Assembly (NCBI RefSeq): GCF_004379255.2 | Contig: NC_056034.1 | Location: 6,760,501 to 6,824,500 of the forward strand | DNA from: Salvia splendens | Lineage: Eukaryota; Streptophyta; Magnoliopsida; Lamiales; Lamiaceae | Length of the DNA stretch: 64,000 nucleotides | Reading direction: 5' to 3' | Part shown: in pieces, positions 32,853 through 42,552 of the stretch | Numbering within the stretch: position 1 is the first letter of the stretch | Layout of the letters: each line of letters opens with the position of its first letter | Translations under genes and position numbers: made by a program | The notes under the pieces: model-generated | The model's database searches: none | Told to the model about the DNA's origin: nothing | The model's input: the letters and a program-made list of their open reading frames with translations, nothing else

Positions 32853-35800
32853 ATGGCATCAAAACCATTTGAAACAAGCAGATCAGATCTATCAGCTGTA
32901 TCTGATGTGCTGGACCCGAACAACAACAAGCCTCCCTTGCCTCCACAAACTCGTGTCACGTTTGCACGAAGGACTTCCTCTGGGAGGTATGTGAGCTACT
33001 CGAGGGATGATCTCGACAGCGAGCTTGGCAGCAGTGACTTCCTCAACTACACGGTGCAGATGCCTCCGACCCCGGATAACCAGCCTGTTGCACAGAAGGT
33101 TGAGGAGCAGTACGTGTCCAACTCGCTCTTCACGGGCGGGTTCAACAGTATAACAAGGGCACATTTGATGGATAAAGTCATTGACTCGGACGTTAACCAT
33201 CCACAGATGGCCGGTGTCAAGGGATCATCTTGTGCAATCAACGGTTGTGATGGGAAGGCCATGTGTGATGAGAAGGGGGATGACATTCTCCCGTGTGAGT
33301 GTGATTTCAAGATATGCCGGGACTGCTACATAGACGTGCTCAAGACAGGGGAGGGGACGTGCCCCGGGTGCAAGGACCAGTACAAGACTACGGATCTGGA
33401 TGAAGCGATGGAGAACTGGAGGTCTCTGCCTCAGCTGCCTGGGCCGGGTGGGAGGTCGAAGAAGATGGAGAGGAGGCTGTCGTTGGTGAAGTCAACAAAG
33501 TCGTCGCTGCTGATGAAGAGCCAGACTGGGGAGTTTGATCACAACAGGTGGCTGTTTGAGACCAAGGGCACGTATGGTTATGGCAATGCCATATGGCCTG
33601 ATGGGAGTGGCTTTGATAATGGGAAAGAAGGCGACACGTACGAGCCTCCTGAGCTGATGAACAAACCGTGGAGGCCGCTTACACGAAAGCTGAAGATTCC
33701 CGCAGCTGTCATAAGCCCTTATCGGTACATCTCTCTCTCTTTTTCTTAGTGTATAAATTCTTATAACAATTGCTTATGAGGATATGAAAGACTCTGTGCT
33801 TGTTCTGTCCTTGCAGGCTTCTGGTGGCTGTCCGAATGGTTGTTCTCGCGCTTTTCTTGACATGGAGAATCGGGCATCCCAACACCGATGCAGTGTGGCT
33901 GTGGGGGATGTCTATAGTTTGTGAGATATGGTTTGCCTTTTCTTGGATTCTTGACCAACTACCAAAGCTATGCCCTATAAACCGTGCTACTGATCTCAAT
34001 GTATTGAAGGAGAAATTCGAGACACGTGATCCAAGCAATCCCACGGGGAAGTCTGACCTCCCGGGCATCGATATTTTTGTCTCGACAGCAGATCCGGAGA
34101 AGGAGCCGCCTCTCGTCACCGCCAACACCATTTTGTCCATATTAGCAGCTGATTATCCTGTGGAAAAGCTTGCTTGTTATGTCTCTGATGACGGAGGGGC
34201 GCTTCTGACGTTTGAGGCCATGGCGGAAGCAGCGAGTTTTGCAAATATATGGGTTCCATTCTGTCGCAAGCACAACATTGAGCCGAGGAATCCTGAGTCT
34301 TACTTCAATCTGAAGAAGGACCCTTACAAGAACAAGATCCTCAAGGACTTTGTCAAAGACCGGAGACGAGTGAAGCGTGAGTACGACGAGTTTAAGGTCC
34401 GAATCAACGGCCTGCCAGACTCCATTCGTCGTCGCTCTGATGCCTATCATGCTAGGGAAGAACTTCAGGTTATGAAGGAGCAGAGGATGAGGAAGGAAGA
34501 AGAGCCCCTCGAGGTTGTCAAGATCAAGAAAGCTACATGGATGGCAGATGGAACACATTGGCCTGGCACTTGGTTGAATCCTACCCCCGAGCACACCAAG
34601 GGCGATCATGCTGGGATAATACAGGTATATATCCATGCTTATATAAGTGAAACGAGTGCGTTGTGATTGTGAAATTGTTAACTGTTTTTCTTGGTGATGA
34701 TAGGTGATGTTGAAACCTCCAAGTGATGAGCTACTTTGTGGGGATGGTGAGGAGTACAGGTTGAATGACCTGACTAACGTTGACATTCGCCTTCCCATGC
34801 TTGTCTACGTCTCACGTGAGAAGCGGCCTGGCTACGACCACAACAAGAAGGCGGGTGCTATGAATGCTTTGGTTCGAGCTTCAGCAATCATGTCTAATGG
34901 TGCATTCATTCTCAACCTTGATTGTGATCACTACATCTATAACTCCCAAGCCATGAGGGAAGGGATGTGTTTCATGATGGATAGAGGCGGCGACAGAATC
35001 TGCTACGTCCAGTTCCCACAGAGATTCGAGGGCATTGATCCATCTGATCGATACGCCAACAGAAACACCGTGTTTTTTGATGGAAACATGCGAGCGCTAG
35101 ACGGGTTACAAGGTCCGGTCTATGTTGGAACGGGGTGCCTCTTCAGACGGATTGCCCTGTATGGATTTGATCCGCCCCGTACTAAGGAGCATAGCCCGAG
35201 CTTCTTCAGCTCTTGCTGTGGCCGACGCAGGAAGCACTCCTCAGTGGCTCATACACCGGAGGAGAACAAGTCGTTGAGAATGGGGGATTACTCTGACGAT
35301 GAAGAGATGAACCTCTCCCTTGATCCAAAGATGTTTGGAAACTCAAATGTACTTATCGACTCCATCCCGGTGGCTGAGTACCAAGGCCGCCCGTTAGCCG
35401 ACCATCCATCCGTGAAGAACGGGCGCCCTCCTGGCGCCCTAACCATCCCCCGTGACCTCCTTGATGCATCAACTGTAGCAGAGGCAATAAGCGTTATCTC
35501 GTGCTGGTACGAGGACAAGACGGAATGGGGTCAGCGAGTGGGCTGGATTTACGGCTCTGTCACGGAAGACGTTGTGACAGGGTACCGGATGCACAACAGG
35601 GGGTGGAAGTCAGTTTACTGCGTGACGAAGCGTGACGCCTTCCGTGGGACCGCCCCCATCAACCTAACAGACAGGCTCCACCAGGTCCTCCGCTGGGCAA
35701 CGGGATCAGTCGAGATCTTCTTCTCCCGGAACAACGCCTTGCTAGCAACATCGAAAATGAAGGCATTGCAGAGGATTGCATACCTCAATGTAGGAATCTA

Positions 35801-36464
35801 CCCTTTCACATCCATCTTCCTGATCGTCTACTGCTTCCTCCCGGCGCTCTCCCTCTTCTCGGGCCAGTTCATCGTCCAGACGTTGAACGTAACCTTCCTG
35901 GTCTACCTCCTCATCATCACGGTCACGCTGTGTGCGCTGGCCGTGCTGGAGGTAAAGTGGTCGGGGATCGAGCTCGAAGAGTGGTGGAGAAACGAGCAGT
36001 TCTGGCTTATTGGAGGGACTAGTGCACACTTGGCTGCAGTATTCCAAGGGCTGCTGAAGATCTTCGCTGGAGTCGAGATATCGTTCACTCTAACGTCGAA
36101 GTCAGGAGGGGACGACGAGGAAGACGAGTTCGCTGACCTGTACGTGGTGAAGTGGACGTCGCTGATGATCCCGCCGATTGTGATCATAATGGTGAACCTG
36201 ATTGCCATAGCAGTGGGTATAAGCAGAACTATATACAGCGTGATACCGCAGTGGAGCCGGTTGTTGGGGGGAGTTTTCTTTAGCTTTTGGGTGCTGGCGC
36301 ATCTCTACCCATTTGCTAAAGGGCTGATGGGGAGACAGGGGAGAACGCCGACGATCGTATACGTGTGGTCCGGGCTCATTGCTATCACCATATCTCTGCT
36401 TTGGGTGGCCATAAACCCCCCTGCAGGAACTAACCAGATCGGTGGCTCTTTCCAGTTTCCTTAG
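32853..36464 (+). CDS. CSLD-like: Cellulose synthase-like D glycosyltransferase
   Basis: Exons 32853-33724, 33817-34624 and 34704-36464; 1146 residues, as expected for CSLD2/CSLD3 types. An ATG 60 bases upstream is in frame, but [10 protein letters not shown] is the family start. An N-terminal RING-type zinc region runs from C127 to C173 ([14 protein letters not shown] to CPGC). Two membrane helices follow at about 295-345. The GT2 core has D415/D416 (SDDGGALL), DCD at 633-635, TED at 847-849 and QVLRW at 887-891, all intact. Six more helices fill the C-terminus (about 910-1135). CSLD proteins make beta-1,4-glucan or related chains at the plasma membrane of tip-growing cells and during cytokinesis; loss of the Arabidopsis CSLD3 gene (KOJAK) stops root-hair growth. 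All residues needed for activity are present. CSLD2/3 clade is likely, not proven. Confidence 0.95.
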
Positions 36465-37047
36465 CCATTTTTTTCGAGATACTATAAACTACACTGCACA
36501 GAGAAAGAAGCACACATGGTTCCATTCTTTTATTTGTTATATGTTTTGCTTTGATTTAGATGTATGCCATCAACTCTTCATGAAATGAACAAGTTGTTGA
36601 TGGATTTAAGAATCAGCTTTTTGTGATCTATGATACATTCCTCGTATTTTTTATTAATAATTTTGTTTCTTATTTTTTCTTTGAATCTTAATTAATCTAG
36701 TGAGCCTAAAACGAAACAAATGTTCAACTATTTGACATCTCTTAAACACCTAGAATCACGCCTCATGCGAGATGTATGAAGCTGTTTCTTGATGCCCAAT
36801 GACAGAAGCCTCTCCGCCGCCGCCATTGGCCACTCAAGCACTTTCAGACGAGGTCTATGATTCCGGGTCAATAACGCCTTTTCTTCCTCAGCAACGTTAT
36901 ATATATCTGCACCAGGGGAAATTCTGTTAGGTGTCACGGCGTTGACTGAGTGGCTGAGCCTGCATTGGGACATGTTCATCATATTAATCAAATGATTAAT
37001 CACTTAATTACTATACGGTATAAGAGATTATCGTATTAAGCATGTAG
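36465..37047. other. 3' flank of CSLD and spacer
   Basis: The 3' UTR of CSLD, probably ending near 36640-36660, then AT-rich spacer with a possible minus-strand exon listed next. A MITE is not evident. Confidence 0.45.
36728..36928 (-). pseudogene. Possible terminal exon or gene fragment of unknown family
   Basis: On the minus strand a splice-acceptor-like CTGGTGCAG is followed by an open frame giving NVAEEEKALLTRNHRPRL, then a Met/Ala-rich stretch and a basic end, with a stop at 36728-36730. Base composition is richer in GC than the surroundings, as in coding DNA. The frame can be extended upstream to an ATG at 37003 (91 codons). The composite LTR element inserted at 37053 lies just upstream, so any remaining gene would be cut off. 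I do not recognise the family. Confidence 0.28.
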
Positions 37048-37052
37048 TACTA

Positions 37053-37406
37053 TGTTAAGGACCTAAATCCTTAACGTCGAATTCCACACAAAATCAAGAA
37101 ACAGAGACCGTAGTCGTCGAGCGCCCAAGAGGTTTGGGTCGGCGAAGACGTCCGGCAGAGGGGGTGCTGGGCGCGAGAGAGGTTCTCGTCGACAGCGATA
37201 GAGAAATAGAATTTTGTGATTCAAGCCAAGTTGGGCGAAATACTGATTTCATTAATTGGTTGAATGAATAAAAAGATAACAATCTATCCTATTTATAATA
37301 CTATAACTACTACCCTAACTTAATGAACAAGAAACAAATATATGAAAAGATATGCAAATACCTAATATATCTAAACTAAATAATAATATTAGAAGTACTC
37401 GTATCA
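37053..37406 (-). repeat. Composite element, LTR copy 1 (3' LTR)
   Basis: On the plus strand it reads TGTTAAGGACCTAAATCC to CTCGTATCA, 354 bp. The adjacent polypurine tract shows it is the 3' LTR of a minus-strand element. Confidence 0.85.
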
Positions 37407-37487
37407 ACTCCCCCATGGTTAAAATCCACATTGTCCTCAAGGTGGGAACCACGAACCAAGGACGAGAGTTAAAAGCAAAAGCTTTAG

Positions 37488-38804
37488 CTAGACTTCTCCT
37501 CCTGGATCAAACACATATCGAACAGCTGAATGTCTCCCTTTATCACCTCCAAGAATGCTCAAATATGGCGTGTCATTGCACGGAGGGATGAATCGTGTAT
37601 CGACGTCGAGTGATGTCGAACGATGAAAAATACTTGGGACATTGCCATCAAAGAAATCCACGTAGAAATAGGCAGTTATCCTTACACCAGTGCAAACACT
37701 TCCTTTCTTAAACCAACAATTCGTAACCTCCGTCGATGACATTTGAGCAACATTGAACGATGCGATTATCTTCTCAACTTCACCAATAGAACCATCCTCC
37801 TCTTTATCTTCTAACAATGTCTCCTCCTTTTCACCAATCTTCTCATCATATACCCCAACGAGCACTTGCGGTGACTCATTGTCGTTCTTGACAATCCCTT
37901 TGTTCTTGACGAACTCTCCAGGGGACTCGTTGTTTGGAACATCAAGAGGAGCGCCATCATTGTGAACATCGGTAATGTCATTGGGAACATCATCACCGAA
38001 TACTATCGTGGGAGTATTATCAGTTTTCTCTTCGGCTAAATTCTCATCTTGAATGTTCTCCTCAAACTCCTCCCCATCATCCGCATAACAGAGAATGCGT
38101 TGTTTACACACATGTCCCATCACCCATTTCTCGGGACAGTGCCAGCAGAGACCCAACTTGGACCGTTCTGACTTCTCCGCCTGGGAGACCCGTATTAGCG
38201 GCAGGCGTGGCTGCTCCGGAGTTTGATTGGTCACACGTGCGGGCAGACTGTACAGGTCCCGCGTTGGCTTTTCGGTGGAGTAGCGGGGTTGGTGGGAGGC
38301 GGGCTGGACTCGCGCTCTCACCTCCTCCCGAGGGCGAGGTCAGTCCCAGCACGTCTCCGAGCGTCGGGGCCGGTCAACGGTCGGGTAGCCGCGGTCCTGC
38401 TGTTGCGCCGGTGGGTCCCAGCACGTTTGGCGGTGCCGCTGCGTTGCGGTTGTCGGGTAGTGATCAAACCCTAATTGGGTCTGATGCTCTCCGCGATCAG
38501 ATAGGTGGCCACCCCTCTCGACGTAGTCGCCGCGGTGTCGGGGCCAAGCGTCTTGCGCGCGATCGCGGTACCCGATGTGCTGGTATCTCGGTCGTGGGCT
38601 ACGATCAGGTTGATCCAAATGGTGTGAGAAGTAGGGTGATTCTGGATCAGGCCACGACGGCGGGCGGAGTACTTCCACCCGGATGCTCGGAGGGTTCCAA
38701 CTGGTTACACGGCGAGGTTGGGCCGGATGGTAGGGACGAAATGGCTGTGTAGCCTGAGGGAAATCGTATTGACGACGGCGATAGCCGGCGTAGTCGTATG
38801 ACAT
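37488..38804 (-). pseudogene. Gag remnant of the composite element
   Basis: Two minus-strand frames: 38804-38340 (154 codons from MSYDYAGYRRRQ, rich in Arg, Pro, His and Tyr, with PRRVTSWNPP and TCWDPP) and 38321-37488 (277 codons). The second holds the zinc knuckle CWHCPEKWVMGHVC and then a long acidic stretch. The capsid core found in the chromovirus at 22.6 kb is missing between them, as if deleted. No protease active site or polymerase motif is visible. The similarity of the Trp-rich motif and knuckle to the 21-27 kb chromovirus indicates a related non-autonomous family. Confidence 0.75.
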
Positions 38805-38930
38805 GTTAACGGACTGAAGCGTGACTGTGGTGGATAATGATCATCTGACTTCAACGCGGCACGCGGGAATCCTTCCCGTCGGGCGTTGCAGAAGTAGTGT
38901 TGTCCTGCGGCTAGAGCTCGGCGGACCAGT

Positions 38931-39272
38931 TGTTAAGGACCTAAATCCTTAACGTCGATTTCCACACAAAATCAAGAAACGAGATGTCGTCGTTGTCGAG
39001 CGCCCAACGTTGGGTCGTGACTTGGACGGCAAAAAGGGGCGGTTGAGCGCGAGATCAGCCTCGTCGGCAACCTTAGGAGATGTTTCTTGTTTGTTACTCA
39101 ATTGAGCCAAAAGAATGATAATTTCATATATTGATTGACTGAATAAAGTGATAAAAATGACTCATATTTATAATGCTACTGACTTAATGAACAAGAAAAC
39201 AAAGATATAGAAAAAGATATGCAAATCCCTAATATATCTAAACTAAATAATAATAGTATAAGACTCGTATCA
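38931..39272 (-). repeat. Composite element, LTR copy 2 (internal, divergent)
   Basis: 342 bp, TGTTAAGGACCTAAATCC to ACTCGTATCA on the plus strand. It shares both ends and the A-rich right half with copies 1 and 3 but differs strongly in the middle third (38985-39130). On its internal side the minus strand reads ACTGGTCCGCCGAGC, a probable primer-binding site. It has no target duplication of its own. Confidence 0.8.
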
Positions 39273-39280
39273 ACACCAGT

Positions 39281-39633
39281 TGTTAAGAACCTAAATCCTT
39301 AACGTCGAATTCCACACAAAATCAAGAAACAGAGACCGTAGTCGTCGAGCGCCCAAGAGGTTTGGGTCGGCGAAGACGTCTGGCAGAGGGGGTGCTGGGC
39401 GCGAGAGAGGTTCTCGTCGACAGCGATAGAAAAATAGAATTTTGTGATTCAAGTCAAGTTGGGCGAAATACTGATTTCATTAATTGGTTGAATGAATAAA
39501 AAGATAACAATCTATCCTATTTATAATACTATAACTACTACCCTAACTTAATGAACAAGAATAAAATATATGAAAAGATATGTAAATACCTAATATATCT
39601 AAACAAAATGATAATAATAATAGACTAGTATCA
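39281..39633 (-). repeat. Composite element, LTR copy 3 (5' LTR)
   Basis: 353 bp, begins TGTTAAGAACCTAAATCC on the plus strand and ends CTAGTATCA, followed by the target duplication TACTA. On the minus strand it is followed by ACTGGTGT and then by LTR copy 2. Confidence 0.83.
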
Positions 39634-39638
39634 TACTA

Positions 39639-40996
39639 TTACTAGCATTTATTGTTCCAGTTGTTAGCGCAATCGGTGAATTGATGAATTTGATGTTGTA
39701 TGTCTCTATTTATGAAGAGTTGAATGGATATTCATAGATGCTGATATTGATATGGGTTGAGACGTTGAGTATTCATGAATGTCAGTACAATCATTTATGC
39801 CAATGTAAAGTGCAAACGATAAAGATGAATGGAAAATCAATATAGTTGAAAATAGTCTGAAATATTGCATACATATATGATTTATATCTCAAAATATTCA
39901 TTAATATTATTGATTACAAAATTATGAAAAGTGAAAGTTTTAAGAGATCTAATGACTACCATAATTACAGACAAATATATGGGAATTTGATACAGTATAT
40001 TTTTTGGGGATAAATAACTATCATAACTATGGACGATACCCTTTAAGATTAATTAATTAATTTTAAAAAATCCACTTAACATTATTATATTTCTCAAACT
40101 AATTTATAGATTATGCATTAAAAATTTAAAATATAACGATTCTAATGACAATTATGAAATTACCAAAGTATGGTGTATTTCTGGAAATGTCAAAATCTAT
40201 TTTGATATGATACATCTAACATGCAAATAATGCCTCCATTATTATAATAAACGGTCCAACGTATTAGTTTCCACCTTCTGCCTGCCAATAATATTTTTTA
40301 TAATAGTCATATTACACGTCTTTGCATTTTCAATTCCTATGAAATTAATTTCCTGACACGAGATTTGCACCCATATTTGTTAAATCGATATATATGCACG
40401 ACCCATCTACCAATTTTTATTGCAAGAGCTGGGGAAATTCCTTGTGATATTACTGCCGCCAATAATGCAAGATTTATCAACGTTATCACTGGCTAGTTTG
40501 CTATAATTAAGAACACATCGAAGTTTACACATACAATGATACAAACATTATGGAGTAGTAATGTTAAAATTTATCAACGGCAAATATCTATTTATCATAT
40601 AGTTTATAGCGTACTATACTCATTAAAATGCATAATTTCAGTATTAGAATTTTTTCATTACAGATTCAAAATGTTAAAATTAGCACACATTTGGATGATT
40701 GACTCATCCTAGTCTCTTTGTAACTTAGTGTCTCGATCAAGTCTTGCTCTTTGGAGACGTTCAATGTTTCTTCCTTTAGTTGAAAACACGAGTGATGTTG
40801 GAGTGAGTTCCATCAATAAATCGAGTTCTTTTTTCTATTATACTAGAAAATGAATAGATTTATGATTTTTCCCATCAAAAAAGTCTTCTTGCTTGAAGGA
40901 ATGTTGCACCTCCACAAGTTCAACTTCATATACTTATTTATGGTCCAAAAAGGGCTCAAGAGTGGTCATTTGATTTATTTTATATAATAGAGGTTC
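39639..40996. other. Intergenic spacer
   Basis: About 1.36 kb of AT-rich DNA. Near 39657 the phrase CCAGTTGTTAGCGCAATC resembles an LTR-to-primer-site junction read on the minus strand, perhaps an older LTR fragment, but no other border was found. Nothing else is recognisable. Confidence 0.4.
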
Positions 40997-41001
40997 AGTT
41001 A

Positions 41002-42442
41002 TGACATACTTGGATTTTACATGATTTTAGAGGGTGGTTTTGTATGAATGTGATCATATTTCGTCTATTATTAGGCGTGTTTATATCTACTTCTCTATTA
41101 TGTTGGTATGTTGACCTTTTTGTTAAGAATGTGTAGAAAAAGGTGTAAAATAGGTGGATATGCAGCAGCCTTGGTTTGAGACAATTCTTCTAGAGATTTT
41201 GAAGTCCAATCAACACCCACTGCATATCATTCTCTTCGTCTTCGAAAGAGCTTCGCGTGGGTATCTCAAACGCCCTAATCGGAGTTCGGATGAGAGAGAT
41301 ATGACCGATCTACGAAAGCCGCGCACAGGTAACCCGGCCGGGTTAATTTACAGTGCAAAAATACAACCCGGCCGGGTTGAGCCAGAATCCAGCAACTGTC
41401 CTAAAATGGTGACCCGGCCGGGTTTAATTTCCAGTTCAAAAATACAACCCGGCCGGGTCGGATTGTCTGACGCGTCTGAAAGCTGAAAACGCGATTTTTG
41501 AAGGGAAATAAGAGGAGAAGAAGCCTAGGGTTCATTCGATTCCACACCTACCGCCCCTACACACACAAATACCCTCAAGAACACTTTGGAGAGAGAGATT
41601 TGAAGATTGAAGAGTCCACATCGAAAGATTGAAGCTTCACTCCATAGATCGATCTTACAGGAGTATTTAGTATCTTTATTTTATGTTTTTGATGGATTAC
41701 TTTGTGTTGAACATGGCTTCCTTTATGAACATGAGTAGCTAAACTTTTCTTGTAGAATTCTTGGTGATGATGCACTAATTTCATAGTTTTTATCCGATTG
41801 ATTTTGTTCTTGCCTTGCTCTTGTAGTTATTTGATTGTTCTTGAGTTTATTCCTTTCAATTGCTTGATCACCACTTGATTGTGTAGGATTAATTAGATTA
41901 ATCGGGAGATGAAATAATTAATCCGGAAATAAGAATAATTCACACCTTAATACAATATAACTCGGGAGAGTTGAGGTTTTGAGTGAGGTCATTGACCTAA
42001 TCGAGCTTTTGGGAGTTAGGAGTTTAGGATTAGAAGGGGACTTCGATCCTAGCACCTAATCTACAGGTTTTTCACCTCGGGAGGGGGTTTAATCTATAAT
42101 TATGGTCGGCTTAGTAACTCTAGAGACACCAAAAGGTAAGGCAAATCGATTGGATAAGAGCTTAGAATTGTGCATCGGATCCTTGAGTTCTGCAATTTTC
42201 TCCATATTATCTTTTCTCACCGTGTCTCCGTGTTCTTAGTTATTATTTGCTTATTATATGCTTTTATTAGTTGTTAGAACAAACCAAACACTTCTTGATT
42301 GTCTAGATAGTAGTTAATCTTTGTTCGTGGTAGTTAAGTTGATACGAAATTGTCTCTGTGGGATACGATACTCTTGCTTACTAATTGCTACACTAGCCCC
42401 GTACACTTGCGGGTATCACTTGTGTTAAAATAAGTCGAGTCA
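41002..42442 (+). repeat. Athila-like 5' LTR
   Basis: Starts TGACATACTTGGATTTTACA and ends TTGGGTCA-like GAGTCA. It includes a palindrome array (41332-41458). A 110-codon open frame across the array (41154-41486) exists in both LTRs and is repetitive; I do not treat it as a gene. Confidence 0.92.
41332..41458 (+). repeat. Four-copy palindrome array ACCCGGCCGGGT in the 5' LTR
   Basis: The perfect 12-base palindrome occurs at 41332-41343, 41366-41377, 41412-41423 and 41447-41458. Copies 1-2 and 3-4 form two similar half-units of about 47 bases, each palindrome pair separated by an A-rich spacer with CAAAAATACA. The surrounding LTR is AT-rich, so the GC and CpG density is striking. Any copy can pair with any other in RNA or single-stranded DNA. 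The 3' LTR has the same array at 47064-47190, where copy 4 has one change (ACCCGGCTGGGT). Confidence 0.95.
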
Positions 42443-42448
42443 AGTTTT

Positions 42449-42466
42449 TGGCGCCGTTGTCGGGGA
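42449..42466 (+). other. Primer-binding site, tRNA-Asp type
   Basis: TGGCGCCGTTGTCGGGGA, six bases after the LTR. It matches the complement of the 3' end of plant tRNA-Asp (TGGCGCCGTTGCCGGGGA) at 17 of 18 positions, the primer used by Athila-type elements. Confidence 0.82.
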
Positions 42467-42552
42467 CAATTGTGTGTCATTATAGCTTAATATCGTGATA
42501 ATAATTGAGATTACTAGTCTAGATTTTACTTGCTTTATTTTTACTTTTTATT

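Larger units (their letters stand above)
37053..39633 (-). mobile_element. Composite Ty3/gypsy-type gag-only element with three LTR copies
   Basis: Minus-strand element bounded by the target duplication TACTA (37048-37052 and 39634-39638). The outer LTRs, 37053-37406 and 39281-39633, are about 96-97% alike. A third, more divergent LTR copy lies at 38931-39272, separated from the right LTR by only 8 bases. The internal region 37407-38930 encodes only gag pieces. Reverse transcriptase, integrase and RNase H are absent, so movement must depend on a helper. The polypurine tract CCATGGGGGAGT (minus strand, about 37418-37407) lies next to the left LTR. Confidence 0.85.

Noticed and set aside
28397..36464. 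TOL and CSLD as a functional cluster
   Set aside because: They are adjacent and on one strand, but endosomal sorting and wall synthesis share no established operon-like link in plants; neighbourhood is probably chance.
38207..38752. 181-codon plus-strand frame in the composite element
   Set aside because: It is antisense to the gag frame; the minus strand has the zinc knuckle and the LTR/PPT order shows minus-strand coding.
41154..41486. 110-codon frame in the Athila-like LTR, repeated at 46886-47218
   Set aside because: It lies wholly in the LTR, spans the palindrome array and matches only because the two LTRs are near-identical copies. No start context or domain supports a protein.
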